Shown: positions 8,636 to 16,592 of the stretch, one piece after another
How the letters are laid out: the number at the start of each line of letters is the position of its first letter
Numbering within the stretch: the stretch's first letter is position 1
NCBI GenBank assembly: GCA_040905145.1
Contig: JBBDSC010000196.1
Span: 1-19,528, forward strand
Origin: DATGMS01 sp040905145
GTDB taxonomy: Bacteria; Bacteroidota; Bacteroidia; Cytophagales; Cyclobacteriaceae
Length of the DNA stretch: 19,528 nt
Direction: 5' to 3'
Program-made: the position numbers and the translations under genes
Notes under the pieces: model-generated
Told to the model about the DNA's origin: nothing
Databases searched by the model: none
The model's input: only the letters and a program-made list of their open reading frames with translations

Positions 8636-9053
8636 ATTTACAATAAGTATCAAACACTTCAACCAGGTGATCACCTATGATTTGTGCATTTCTACCTTCA
8701 ATGTGGTGCCTTTCAATAAAATGGATCAATTCCCCATTTTTGAACAAGGCCATGGCAGGAGAGGATGGAGGATAGGGAAGGGTATACTCTCTGACTTTAG
8801 CTACAGCATCTGTGTCATTTCCGGCAAAAACTGTAGCCAAAACATCAGGTTTCGAATCTGATTTATCCAAGGCATACTTTATACCTGGTCTTGCCGCTCC
8901 TGCTGCACATCCGCAAACAGAATTCACAACAATCAAGGTAGTTCCTTTATGCTCTTTTAAATGATTATCAACATCTTCAGCTGATCTGAATTCTTTAAAT
9001 CCAACACTGGTCAACTCAGCACGCATGGGTGCTACTAATTCTTCAGGATACAT
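8634..9053 (-). CDS. BrxA/BrxB family bacilliredoxin (YphP/YqiW type)
   Basis: The 139-residue protein matches the full length of the bacilliredoxin family (DUF1094). The N-terminus MYPEELVAPMRAEL and the thioredoxin-like motif VNSVCGCAAG, with the CGC pair at Cys47 and Cys49, are diagnostic. So are the PPSSPAMALFKNGELIHFIERHHIEG segment (residues 95-120) and an ending near FDTYCK. Family members remove bacillithiol from mixed disulfides on proteins in the cytosol. This predicts that the host makes bacillithiol, but no bsh genes are in the window. The gene is the last member of the suf operon, 38 bases after the DUF59 gene and directly before the terminator. This suggests a role in protecting or resetting Fe-S assembly thiols under oxidative stress; that functional link is inference. 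Confidence 0.9.
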   Translation of the reverse strand: MYPEELVAPMRAELTSVGFKEFRSAEDVDNHLKEHKGTTLIVVNSVCGCAAGAARPGIKYALDKSDSKPDVLATVFAGNDTDAVAKVREYTLPYPPSSPAMALFKNGELIHFIERHHIEGRNAQIIGDHLVEVFDTYCK

Positions 9054-9091
9054 ATCTGTTAATTATCTTTTTGTTTTTGATTTGTTTTATT

Positions 9092-9433
9092 TTATAAAAA
9101 TCCCAGTTCCAATTTGGCCACCTCTGACATCATGTCCTGAGAGAAAGGTGGATCAAATGTAAGCTCAACCTCCACATTATTTATACCTTCTACTTGTTCG
9201 ATACTGGCTTTGACTTCCGAAGGAATGGAATCTGCGGCCGGACAATTGGGGGAAGTCAAAGTCATGAGCACATAGACATTGTTCACCGGATAGATGCTGA
9301 TCTCATAGATCAACCCCAGTTCATATACATCCACGGGAATTTCCGGATCATATACTTCCTTTATCGCCCCAATCACTTTCTCCTTCAAATCCGGCACGTG
9401 CAAGACTTCTTCCTTACTGGTAGTTTCTGACAT
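9092..9433 (-). CDS. SUF-associated DUF59/MIP18 family Fe-S assembly protein (SufT-like)
   Basis: The 113-residue protein is a single MIP18/DUF59 domain. It shows the hallmark DPEIPVDVYELGLIYEI (29-45) and the loop LTSPNCPAADSIP (59-71) with the conserved Cys64, then a family-typical VELTFDPPFSQDMM stretch (94-107). Homologues fused to or encoded with SUF genes, called SufT or YitW, assist Fe-S cluster maturation, probably as carriers or targeting factors. The related PaaD family matures phenylacetyl-CoA oxygenase; the suf context makes that alternative unlikely. The start is six bases after the sufE stop, so it is clearly in the operon. The protein is cytosolic. Confidence 0.88.
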   Translation of the reverse strand: MSETTSKEEVLHVPDLKEKVIGAIKEVYDPEIPVDVYELGLIYEISIYPVNNVYVLMTLTSPNCPAADSIPSEVKASIEQVEGINNVEVELTFDPPFSQDMMSEVAKLELGFL

Positions 9434-9439
9434 AATTAA

Positions 9440-9871
9440 TTATACGTTTAATTTTGACTGATAAGCTAAGGCAAACAATTTCATTTGCTTGATCATGGAA
9501 ACCAACCCATTTGATCTTTGAGAACCAATGATATTGCTCATCCCTATTTTGTCTATAAAATAAAGATCCGTATTGATAATCTCCTTGGGCGTCCTGCCAG
9601 ACAATACCCGGATCAGAAGACTGATCAAACCTTTGGTAATATCGGTATTGGAGTCTGCCAGGAATATCACTTTGTTGTCTTCATATTGCGTGGTCAACCA
9701 AACTTTTGATTGGCAACCTTTGATGATGTTATCTTCTGTTCTTTCTTCTTCAGGAAACGGATCCAATCTATCACCGATTTCCATCATATAATAAATGGTC
9801 GATTCCTTGTCATCCCCGAGTATGTTGAATTCATCGATGATTTCGTCCTGGACCGTATTGGTATCTGTCAT
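9440..9871 (-). CDS. sufE: SufE family cysteine desulfurase sulfur acceptor
   Basis: The 143-residue cytosolic protein accepts persulfide sulfur from SufS and passes it to SufB. The acceptor cysteine is Cys53 in the KGCQSKVWL motif, equivalent to E. coli SufE Cys51. Length and domain layout match the family: an N-terminal helix ending in IGDRLDPFPEEERTEDNIIKGC (residues 32-53), then beta strands, then helix GRTPKEIIN and the C-terminal LIRVLSG/SNIIGSQRSNG region. The start codon overlaps the stop of sufS by four bases (ATGA), implying coupled translation, which suits the tight SufS:SufE partnership. Confidence 0.95.
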   Translation of the reverse strand: MTDTNTVQDEIIDEFNILGDDKESTIYYMMEIGDRLDPFPEEERTEDNIIKGCQSKVWLTTQYEDNKVIFLADSNTDITKGLISLLIRVLSGRTPKEIINTDLYFIDKIGMSNIIGSQRSNGLVSMIKQMKLFALAYQSKLNV

Positions 9872-11091
9872 TTATTCTTCAATTTAGCTATTCTGCCAAC
9901 ACTTTTGTAAAGCCTTTCGATTTCTTCTTCGGTGTTATAAACAGAAAAGGAGGCCCTTACAGTTCCCTCAATATTAAAACGGTTCATTAATGGCTGAGCG
10001 CAATGATGGCCTGTTCTGACGGCGATACCCGCTGCGTCCAACATAACCCCGACATCAAAGGGATGCATGCCATTGATAAGAAAAGATAGGATACTTACTT
10101 TGTCAGATGCTTCCCCTACAGGGATAAAGCCTTTTATCATGGCCAGTTTTTCTGCGGCATAGGCCAATAAGCTATTTTCATGTGCAACTATATTACTTTT
10201 ACCTAAATCATTGATGAATTCCAGCGCCTTTTGGAAGGCTATAACATCTGCAATATTGGGGGTGCCCGCTTCAAATTTAAAGGGGATTTCATTATAAGTG
10301 GTTTTTTCAAAGGTGACTTCCCTGATCATTTCGCCCCCTCCCATATAGGGCGGCATAATCTCAAGCACTTCCCGTTTTCCATATAAAAATCCAAGGCCAG
10401 TAGGACCATATAATTTATGCGCTGAAAAAGCCATAAAATCACAATCCAACTTTTGAACATCTATTTCTAAATGAGAGGTGGATTGTGCAGCGTCCAGCAT
10501 CACTTTTGCCCCTACTGCATGGCTCTTTTTAATGATATGTTCCACGGGATTAACAGTACCCAATGCATTGGATACATGAACTACGGATACTAATTTGGTC
10601 CTGGAACTTAAAAGTTTATCGAATTCTTCCAGAAGGATCTCCCCCTGATCATTAATGGGGATGATTTTAAGGACGGCCCCCTTTTCTTCGCAAAGCATTT
10701 GCCAGGGTACAATATTGGAATGGTGCTCCAAAGTTGAAATGATCACCTCATCGCCTTCGCAGATAAACTTTCTCCCAAAGGTGCTGGCTACTAAATTAAC
10801 ACCTTCGGTCGTGCCTTTGGTAAAGATGATTTCTTCCGATTCTCTGGCATTGATAAAGTCCTTGACCATAATCCTTGTCCTTTCAAAAGATTCGGTGGCC
10901 CTGGCGGCCAGGGTATGGGCACCGCGGTGAATATTGGAATTGTCCAGCTTGTAATATTGGGTCAATGCATCTAAAACTGACTGGGGCTTTTGGGTCGTTG
11001 CCGCATTGTCAAAATAGACCAAAGGGTTCCCGTTTACTTCTTGATGAAGTACTGGGAATAAGGTCCTTATACTGTTAATATTTAATGTCAT
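9868..11091 (-). CDS. sufS: Cysteine desulfurase SufS
   Basis: This PLP enzyme converts cysteine to alanine and a protein-bound persulfide, supplying sulfur to SufE. I chose the ATG at 11091 (407 residues) over an upstream in-frame GTG at 11112. It lies ten bases after the sufD stop and gives Lys226 in SAHKLYGP as the PLP lysine and Cys364 in RTGHHCAQP as the active cysteine. These are the same numbers as in E. coli SufS. Other family segments are YFDNAATTQKP near the N-terminus, TLEHHSNIVPWQ and LDAAQSTSHLEIDV. Group II desulfurase features are present, including RTGHHCAQP without the long loop of IscS. The gene sits between sufD and sufE in a compact operon. Confidence 0.96.
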   Translation of the reverse strand: MTLNINSIRTLFPVLHQEVNGNPLVYFDNAATTQKPQSVLDALTQYYKLDNSNIHRGAHTLAARATESFERTRIMVKDFINARESEEIIFTKGTTEGVNLVASTFGRKFICEGDEVIISTLEHHSNIVPWQMLCEEKGAVLKIIPINDQGEILLEEFDKLLSSRTKLVSVVHVSNALGTVNPVEHIIKKSHAVGAKVMLDAAQSTSHLEIDVQKLDCDFMAFSAHKLYGPTGLGFLYGKREVLEIMPPYMGGGEMIREVTFEKTTYNEIPFKFEAGTPNIADVIAFQKALEFINDLGKSNIVAHENSLLAYAAEKLAMIKGFIPVGEASDKVSILSFLINGMHPFDVGVMLDAAGIAVRTGHHCAQPLMNRFNIEGTVRASFSVYNTEEEIERLYKSVGRIAKLKNK

Positions 11092-11101
11092 TGGTGAATT
11101 T

Positions 11102-12400
11102 TCAGAAATCACTACCTAATCTATCCTGTACTTGCTCAATGCAGTAGGCCCTGAATGCTTCATTTTTTATGTTCTCCAAGACCTCTCCCGCAAAAGCATA
11201 GAGCAATAAACCTTTGGCTTTTTCTCTTCCTATGCCCCTTGCCTGAAGGTAAAACAAAGCTTCTTCGTCCATTTGACCTGCAGTACATCCATGAGAACAT
11301 TTTACATCATCGGCCCAGATTTCCAGCTGTGGCTTAGTGTTGATGATGGCTTCTTCGGAAAGTAAAATATTGTTGTTTTGCTGGAAGGCGTTTGTTTTTT
11401 GAGCATCCTTTCTCACAAAAATCTTTCCGTTAAAAACGCCCCTTGATTTATCTGCAAGGATACCTTTATAAAGTTCGTTGGATTCAGCGTGAGGATGTGT
11501 GTGATCCACATTGGTATGATTGTCGACGTGGCTTTTCCCATTCAAAAGATAAAGCCCATACATATTTCCTTCGCAACCGGTACCTAGGAGGTTAAGACTC
11601 AGATTATTTCGGATCATACCACCCTGGAGGGAAATCACCGCAGAAGAGAAGGCGCCGTCCCGGTGGATATTTGTTTCAAAGTTACTCACCTCAATGGCTT
11701 CCCTGTTTTCCAGCTGAAGCTTATAATAATGGAGATGGGAATTTTCCCCTACGGAAATTTCAGTGACATCATTAAGGAAATATACCTGTTCGTCCAAACT
11801 AATGATCTTTTCTATTAAAGTAACTTCGGCATTTTTTCCCACGTTTATAAAAGTCCGTGGAAAAATCACCTGACCTTCATTGGATTGATTAAAGCTAAGG
11901 AGAAGGACAGGTTTTGTCACGATTTTCCCATCCGGGATTTCGATGTATACCCCATCCTTAAATGAAGCAGAATTTAAAGCGGTAAAAGGATCTTTCTCCA
12001 CTTTGGAGATACTTCCAAATCCTTCACTCAAGGCTTTCTCACTTACTTCGGATAATAGGTTTATATTAAAATCCTTCTCATCCCATTGGGAAAGTTGTGG
12101 ATCGAACCGACCATTGTTAAAAACAAGGACATCCGCCCCCAGATCAGGAATCATTTCAGTAGCGATCTGTTCAGGTGTTAGCGTAACAGGTGTTGCCTCC
12201 TTGAAATTGGAAATGGAATTTTCAAGTTTCTTACTTATGGAGGTGAATTTATATTCCTCGTCCTTCAAAGAGGGGAGCCCTTGGTCCCTTAGGATTTGAA
12301 GGGCATTATTTTTAAGGGATTCAAATTTTGTATTGGAAAGGCCATCGGATAACGCCTCCAAAAATGAATCCGTTGGAGTATTTTTAGTTGTAATTGTCAT
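11102..12400 (-). CDS. sufD: Fe-S cluster assembly protein SufD
   Basis: The 432-residue protein is the SufB paralogue of the SufBC2D scaffold complex and is needed for iron acquisition and complex stability. The N-terminal part (1-150) is the variable alpha-helical region. From about 160 onward the repetitive beta-strand core typical of SufB/SufD appears, including HVDNHTNVDHTHPHAESNELYKGIL (residues 291-315), RGVFNGKIFVRKDAQKTNAFQ (320-340) and NTKPQLEIWADDVKCSHGCTAGQ (354-376). His370 in KCSHG corresponds to the functionally important E. coli SufD His360. The C-terminal helices (385-432) are those that bind SufC. The gene lies 35 bases after the sufC stop and ten bases before the sufS start. 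Confidence 0.95.
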   Translation of the reverse strand: MTITTKNTPTDSFLEALSDGLSNTKFESLKNNALQILRDQGLPSLKDEEYKFTSISKKLENSISNFKEATPVTLTPEQIATEMIPDLGADVLVFNNGRFDPQLSQWDEKDFNINLLSEVSEKALSEGFGSISKVEKDPFTALNSASFKDGVYIEIPDGKIVTKPVLLLSFNQSNEGQVIFPRTFINVGKNAEVTLIEKIISLDEQVYFLNDVTEISVGENSHLHYYKLQLENREAIEVSNFETNIHRDGAFSSAVISLQGGMIRNNLSLNLLGTGCEGNMYGLYLLNGKSHVDNHTNVDHTHPHAESNELYKGILADKSRGVFNGKIFVRKDAQKTNAFQQNNNILLSEEAIINTKPQLEIWADDVKCSHGCTAGQMDEEALFYLQARGIGREKAKGLLLYAFAGEVLENIKNEAFRAYCIEQVQDRLGSDF

Positions 12401-12435
12401 GATATAAGCAATAATGGATTAATGAAAGAATAGGA

Positions 12436-13197
12436 TCAGACGGTGTGGCCCGCAACTTCATCCTTTATCCAGTCATAACCTTTCTCTTCCAATTCCAAAG
12501 CCAATTCCTTTGGCCCGGATTTAACAATTCTGCCTTCGAAAATTACGTGCACAAAATCGGGGATAATATGATCCAACAATCTTTGGTAGTGGGTGACGAC
12601 GACTGTGGCATTATTGGGGGATTTTAGTTGGTTTACCCCATTGGCCACTACTCGTAATGCATCTATATCCAGACCTGAATCGGTTTCATCCAAAATGGAA
12701 AGAGTGGGTTCCAGCATGGCGAGTTGAAATATTTCGTTCCTCTTTTTCTCTCCGCCAGAGAAACCTTCGTTGAGGGACCTGCTCAACAGCTTCTGGTCCA
12801 TTTCCACCAGTTTCATCTTTTCCTTCATAAGGGAAAGAAATTTTACGGCATCCAAAGGTTCTTGGCCCCTATATTCCCTTACCTGGTTAACCGCAGTTCT
12901 TAAAAAATTGGTAGAACTTACGCCAGGGATTTCCACGGGATATTGAAAAGCCAAAAATAAACCTTCCCTTGCCCTGTCCTCAGGAGAGAGTTCCAAAAGA
13001 TCTCTTCCTTTAAAGCTTACACTGCCCTCCGTGACTTCGTATTCTTCCCTTCCTGCCAAAACAGAAGCAAGGGTGGATTTTCCTGAGCCGTTGGGTCCCA
13101 TGATGGCATGGATTTCTCCTGCTTTAACTTCAAGGTCAATACCTTTCAAAATGGGCGTACCCTCTACAGATGCATGTAAATTTTTTATTGATAACAT
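12436..13197 (-). CDS. sufC: Fe-S cluster assembly ATPase SufC
   Basis: This ABC-type ATPase powers the SufBCD scaffold. The ATG at 13197 (253 residues, beginning MLSIKNLHASVEG) is preferred over an in-frame GTG at 13233. It matches the usual SufC N-terminus and avoids overlapping sufB. The motifs are complete: Walker A GPNGSGKS (34-41), Q-loop Gln85 in AFQYP, ABC signature FSGGE (146-150), Walker B LSILDE with Glu171, D-loop SGLD, and switch His203. FQYPVEIPGV and EGFSGGEKKRNEI are SufC-specific versions of these regions. It starts 25 bases after the sufB stop. No membrane domain is associated, as expected for this soluble ABC ATPase. Confidence 0.96.
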   Translation of the reverse strand: MLSIKNLHASVEGTPILKGIDLEVKAGEIHAIMGPNGSGKSTLASVLAGREEYEVTEGSVSFKGRDLLELSPEDRAREGLFLAFQYPVEIPGVSSTNFLRTAVNQVREYRGQEPLDAVKFLSLMKEKMKLVEMDQKLLSRSLNEGFSGGEKKRNEIFQLAMLEPTLSILDETDSGLDIDALRVVANGVNQLKSPNNATVVVTHYQRLLDHIIPDFVHVIFEGRIVKSGPKELALELEEKGYDWIKDEVAGHTV

Positions 13198-13222
13198 GTT
13201 GATTCTTTTTCTATTGATAATT

Positions 13223-14668
13223 TTAACCCACACTTCCTTCCAGTGTAAGCGCTAATAATTTTTGTGCTTCCACTGCAAATTCCATAGGAAGCTGGTTTAA
13301 GACTTCTTTTGCATATCCGTTCACGATAAGGGCAACGGCATCTTCAGTAGCGATACCCCTTTGGTTGCAATAGAAAATCTGGTCTTCACCGATTTTGGAG
13401 GTGGTGGCCTCATGTTCTACTTTTGCTGAAGGGTTTTGGATATCTATGTAGGGAAAAGTGTGCGCCCCACATTGGTTTCCCATCAACAATGAGTCACATT
13501 GTGAAAAGTTCACGGCATTGGAAGAACGCTTCATCACCTGCACCTGTCCCCTGTAGGAGTTTTGAGACTTGCCTGCTGAGATCCCTTTTGATACAATCCT
13601 GGACTTGGTGTTTTTGCCAATGTGAATCATTTTGGTCCCTGTATCGGCTTGCTGGTAATTATTCGTCACTGCGACAGAATAAAACTCTCCTATGGAATGA
13701 TCCCCTTTAAGTATGCAGGAAGGATATTTCCAGGTTATGGCCGAACCTGTTTCCACTTGTGTCCAGGATATTTTGGCATAGTCCCCAGCACAGATACCTC
13801 TTTTGGTCACAAAGTTGTAAATGCCCCCTTTACCTTCTTTATCCCCCGGGAACCAGTTTTGAACGGTAGAATACTTAACCTCTGCATTTTTTGCGGCATA
13901 AATTTCAACCACTGCTGCGTGTAATTGATGCTCATCCCTTTGGGGCGCAGTACAACCTTCAAGATAGGAAACATAGGAATCATCTTCGGCAATAATCAAA
14001 GTCCTTTCGAACTGCCCTGTATTGGCGGCGTTTATCCTAAAATAGGTCGAAAGCTCCATTGGGCATCTTACTCCTTTGGGGATATAACAAAAAGAACCGT
14101 CAGAAAAGACCGCGGAATTTAAGGCGGCATAGTAATTATCCGTATAAGGCACGACTGATCCCAAATATTTTTTGACCAGCTCCGGATGCTCGTTGACGGC
14201 CTCACTGAAAGAACAGAAAATAATACCCAATTTGGAAAGGCTTTCCTTAAAGGTGGTGCCAACGGATACAGAATCCAAGACCACATCCACGGCAATACCC
14301 TGCAATTTTTTCTGTTCCTTTAAGGATATGCCCAACCTTTCATAAATCTGAAGCAACTCAGGATCTACTTCATCCAAACTTTTAGGCTTGGCATCTTGTT
14401 TGGGAGCGGAGTAATATTTTATGGATTGAAAATCTAATTTTGGATAATGAACATTGGCCCATTCTGGTTCGGTCATGGCTTCCCAGCTCCTGTAGGCTTT
14501 TAACCGCCATTCCAAAAGCCATAGTGGTTCTTCTTTTTTTGCCGAGATCCACTTTATTATATCTTCATTTAATCCAGTGGCAGATTCATCGGCTTCATAA
14601 TCCACAGACCACCCGTGTTCATATTCTTTGGAAGTAAATTGCTCTAATATTTGGTTGTCTTTGCTCAT
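13223..14668 (-). CDS. sufB: Fe-S cluster assembly scaffold SufB
   Basis: The 481-residue protein is the scaffold subunit on which the Fe-S cluster is built. Key residues align with E. coli SufB: Cys239 in GCTAPQRDEHQLH (E. coli Cys254, sulfur entry), Cys391 in SQCDSLLMG (E. coli Cys405) and Glu420 in VEHEATTSKIGEDQ (E. coli Glu434). Other signatures are DGSFCYIPKGVRCPMELSTYFRIN (190-213) and SWTQVETGSAITWKYPS (301-317). It is the first gene of the operon, with a short leader preceded by a -7-type element and two palindromes, so operon regulation probably acts here. There is no sufA or suf-type regulator in the window. Confidence 0.97.
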   Translation of the reverse strand: MSKDNQILEQFTSKEYEHGWSVDYEADESATGLNEDIIKWISAKKEEPLWLLEWRLKAYRSWEAMTEPEWANVHYPKLDFQSIKYYSAPKQDAKPKSLDEVDPELLQIYERLGISLKEQKKLQGIAVDVVLDSVSVGTTFKESLSKLGIIFCSFSEAVNEHPELVKKYLGSVVPYTDNYYAALNSAVFSDGSFCYIPKGVRCPMELSTYFRINAANTGQFERTLIIAEDDSYVSYLEGCTAPQRDEHQLHAAVVEIYAAKNAEVKYSTVQNWFPGDKEGKGGIYNFVTKRGICAGDYAKISWTQVETGSAITWKYPSCILKGDHSIGEFYSVAVTNNYQQADTGTKMIHIGKNTKSRIVSKGISAGKSQNSYRGQVQVMKRSSNAVNFSQCDSLLMGNQCGAHTFPYIDIQNPSAKVEHEATTSKIGEDQIFYCNQRGIATEDAVALIVNGYAKEVLNQLPMEFAVEAQKLLALTLEGSVG

Positions 14669-14677
14669 AAACGGAGT

Positions 14678-14692
14678 TATTTAGACTAAATA
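14678..14692. promoter_or_regulatory. Operator-like palindrome in the sufB leader
   Basis: TATTTAG-A-CTAAATA is a perfect 7+1+7 inverted repeat ending ten bases before the sufB start codon. It lies just downstream of the predicted transcription start. The TTTAG-CTAAA layout recalls the half-sites of DtxR/MntR-family metal regulators, which would fit iron control of SUF. The regulator is unknown and this identity is a guess. Confidence 0.45.
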
Positions 14693-14695
14693 TAT

Positions 14696-14712
14696 TTTGT
14701 GTCACAAAGATA
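14696..14712 (-). promoter_or_regulatory. suf operon promoter -7 element overlapped by a second palindrome
   Basis: On the minus strand TATCTTTG (14705-14712) is a perfect match to the Bacteroidota -7 consensus TANNTTTG, about 37 bases before the sufB ATG. No TTTG/TTG box occurs at the usual 19-21-base spacing, so an activator may be needed. The -7 element overlaps a perfect 6+1+6 palindrome, TTTGTG-T-CACAAA (14696-14708), whose centre is 17 bases from that of the palindrome at 14678-14692. Confidence 0.5.
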
Positions 14713-14890
14713 CAACATTAATCCAATTCATTATGTTCGAATCAGGTCTTAATAATAAAAATAAGAGAGGGTGGAAGGCTTTAAAGTGTTGAGGAAGAGT
14801 CGGTTAACAAGTGATTTCTCCAAAAACTCCATTCTTTAATTTCACTGAATAATATAATCTGTTCTTGGATTATCTTCATAAAAAATTAAA

Positions 14891-14905
14891 TTAGATTTAA
14901 TCTAA
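14891..14905 (-). terminator. AT-rich palindrome after the lrp-like gene, possible terminator
   Basis: TTAGATT-T-AATCTAA is a perfect 7+1+7 inverted repeat five bases past the lrp-like stop codon. On the minus strand it is followed by TTTAATTTTTTAT, so it has the layout of an intrinsic terminator. The stem contains only one G:C pair per arm, which makes it weak. A binding site is the alternative. Confidence 0.35.
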
Positions 14906-14910
14906 AAAAC

Positions 14911-15393
14911 TTATATTCCTTTTATTTCTTCTGAAAAAAGATGTATGGGTCTGTTGATACTTTCTTCCAACACAATCAAAGTCTCTGTTCTATCTATTCC
15001 ATCCACTTTTTGTATTTTATTCAAAACGTCTCTTAAATGATTAGTGTCTTTACAAATGATCTTGGCGAAAATGCTATAATTCCCGGTAGTATAATAAGCA
15101 TGGATCACTTCCGGGATTTTCTTCAGCTTATCTATGACATTATCATAAAGAGAACTCTTTTGTAAATATATTCCAAGGAAAGCAGATATATCGTAGCCAA
15201 GCTTGGAGAAATCTATATTTAAGGTAGCACTTTTCACAATGCCCATATCTTCCAATTTTCTCATTCTTACATGTACTGTTCCGGAAGATACAAAGACTTT
15301 TTTTGCAATTTCCGTATAGGGCGTTTTGGCATCTTCATTTAATAAGGAGATGATTTTAAGATCTACATTATCAATATCTGAAATTTTATCCAT
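14911..15393 (-). CDS. Lrp/AsnC family transcriptional regulator
   Basis: The 160-residue protein has the full two-domain layout of the family. An N-terminal winged helix-turn-helix spans about residues 5-65 (LKIISLLNEDAKTPYTEIAKKV, then recognition helix SSGTVHVRMRKLEDMGIV). A C-terminal RAM/AsnC ligand-binding domain spans about 68-145, with the typical AYYTTGNYSIFAKIICKD strand-turn (99-116). Family members sense amino acids and act as dimers to octamers. The target and ligand cannot be told from the sequence. It is 78 bases downstream of the lacI-like gene in the same orientation and about 240 bases upstream of sufB. It may act locally, but nothing shows this directly. Confidence 0.93.
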   Translation of the reverse strand: MDKISDIDNVDLKIISLLNEDAKTPYTEIAKKVFVSSGTVHVRMRKLEDMGIVKSATLNIDFSKLGYDISAFLGIYLQKSSLYDNVIDKLKKIPEVIHAYYTTGNYSIFAKIICKDTNHLRDVLNKIQKVDGIDRTETLIVLEESINRPIHLFSEEIKGI

Positions 15394-15422
15394 GCTACTT
15401 TGGCTAATGGTTAATAGGTGAA

Positions 15423-15453
15423 TAAAGATGGAAGTTTATTATCAATTGTCAAA
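15423..15453 (-). promoter_or_regulatory. Candidate promoter of the lrp-like gene
   Basis: On the minus strand TTTG (15450-15453) and CATCTTTA (15423-15430) are separated by 19 bases. This resembles the Bacteroidota -33 (TTTG) and -7 (TANNTTTG) elements, with the first and last bases of the -7 element differing from consensus. The start codon lies 29 bases downstream of the -7 element. Confidence 0.4.
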
Positions 15454-15471
15454 AACAAAACAAATTATTTT

Positions 15472-16542
15472 TCAATTCGGACCTGGAGAGAGGTGGGCGG
15501 CTTTTTCCTTGCTTTTCCCCAATTTTAAAGAAGATCCTCTAATGATCAGTTCAGAGCGTAAAATAATGGTATTGGCACTCTGAAGTATTTCTCCCAATAA
15601 TCCTCCGAGACGATGAACCAGGCTTTTCATCGCTATTTCCCCCATCTCAAAACCTGGATAATTAACCGTAGTGAGGTTGGGTTCTATCAATCTCGAAAGC
15701 ATATCGTTATTAAACCCTACCACGGCAATGTCTTCGGGAATCCGAATGCCTTCCTGTTTTAGGACTTTTATACAACTGGCAGCACAGCTATCATTGGAAA
15801 CAAATAAGCCATCTGGTTTTTCTTTCATGTTCAAAATCTTTTGAACGATGTATTCCCCTGCCTCTTCATTAAGGTCGGAATAAATGACATTTTCCTCCAA
15901 AAAAGGAAAATTATTATCCATTAGAGCATATCTATAACCTTTTAAGCGGTTGGCATAAACATTGATTTTAATATTGCCCAGAGCATGCACGATGTTTTTA
16001 CAACCTTCGGCAATCAGGTGCTGAGTAGCATTATAGGCCGCTTGCACATTGTCTATAATTATCCCGGTGCATTGTTCCTCGTCGGCTATCCTGTCAAAAA
16101 ACAGCAGCGGAATGCCCTTTTTTAAAAATGGCTTGAAGTGATCAATGTTTGCAGGGTCATTTACCAAAGAAACCAACAACCCATCCACTCTGCTGTTAAA
16201 CATCATGTTGGCATTGGCTATTTCTTTTTCCAAAGATTCCAGGGATTGGCTTATCACCAGATTGAACCCCGCCTCATTGGCTACTTTCTCCATGCCGGCA
16301 ATGACAGAAGATTGAAAGGGGCTGTTAAGTCTGGGAACGATTACCCCGATATTATTGGTCCTTTTGCTTCTGAGGTTAGAGGCAAAGATATTGGAACGAT
16401 AGCCCATTTCATTGGCAGCATGAAATATCCTCTTTTTTGTCTGTTCATTAACTCCCGGATGATGATTGAGTGCGCGGCTAACCGTAGTAGGTGAAATCCT
16501 CAGATCTTTGGCAATGTCATAAATGGTTATCTCTTTATCCAT
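15472..16542 (-). CDS. LacI family transcriptional regulator
   Basis: The 356-residue protein has a LacI-type DNA-binding domain at residues 5-50 (ITIYDIAKDLRISPTTVSRALN, then GVNEQTKKRI). A hinge helix with the conserved Ala54 and Leu57 (FASNLRSK) follows, and then a periplasmic-binding-protein-like sensor domain at about 63-335. That domain begins NNIGVIVP and includes FDRIADEEQC and DIAVVGFNNDMLS. Such proteins repress or activate sugar-use genes in response to a carbohydrate. The divergent DUF6807 and ThuA genes are the likely targets. Operator-like sites lie 34 bases before its own start and over the DUF6807 promoter, suggesting autoregulation and local control. The ligand is unknown. 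The short Lys- and Ser-rich C-terminal tail (after about 338) is not conserved in the family. Confidence 0.95.
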   Translation of the reverse strand: MDKEITIYDIAKDLRISPTTVSRALNHHPGVNEQTKKRIFHAANEMGYRSNIFASNLRSKRTNNIGVIVPRLNSPFQSSVIAGMEKVANEAGFNLVISQSLESLEKEIANANMMFNSRVDGLLVSLVNDPANIDHFKPFLKKGIPLLFFDRIADEEQCTGIIIDNVQAAYNATQHLIAEGCKNIVHALGNIKINVYANRLKGYRYALMDNNFPFLEENVIYSDLNEEAGEYIVQKILNMKEKPDGLFVSNDSCAASCIKVLKQEGIRIPEDIAVVGFNNDMLSRLIEPNLTTVNYPGFEMGEIAMKSLVHRLGGLLGEILQSANTIILRSELIIRGSSLKLGKSKEKAAHLSPGPN

Positions 16543-16576
16543 ATTTTTTGAGATGATTGAGAGAAAATAAATAAAA

Positions 16577-16592
16577 ATGCAATCGGTTTCAT
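16577..16592. promoter_or_regulatory. LacI-family operator upstream of the lacI-like gene
   Basis: ATGCAATCGGTTTCAT fits the symmetric pattern ATGnAAnCGnTTnCAT exactly, with the central CG at 16584-16585. This is the general form of LacI/PurR/CcpA-type operators, where the hinge helix inserts at the central CG. It lies 34 bases upstream of the lacI-like start codon, fitting autoregulation. Confidence 0.7.

Noticed and set aside
11092..11112. Upstream GTG start for SufS adding seven residues
   Set aside because: It would overlap sufD by 11 bases. The ATG at 11091 gives the standard N-terminus and exact E. coli numbering of Lys226 and Cys364.
13198..13233. Upstream GTG start for SufC adding twelve residues
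   Set aside because: The extra residues are not part of the family and overlap sufB. MLSIKNLH is the usual SufC start.
14678..14905. The palindromes at 14678-14692 and 14891-14905 as two sites for the same regulator, such as the Lrp-like protein
   Set aside because: Both are 7+1+7 repeats but their half-sites differ (TATTTAG versus TTAGATT). The second is better explained by its T-rich flank after a stop codon.
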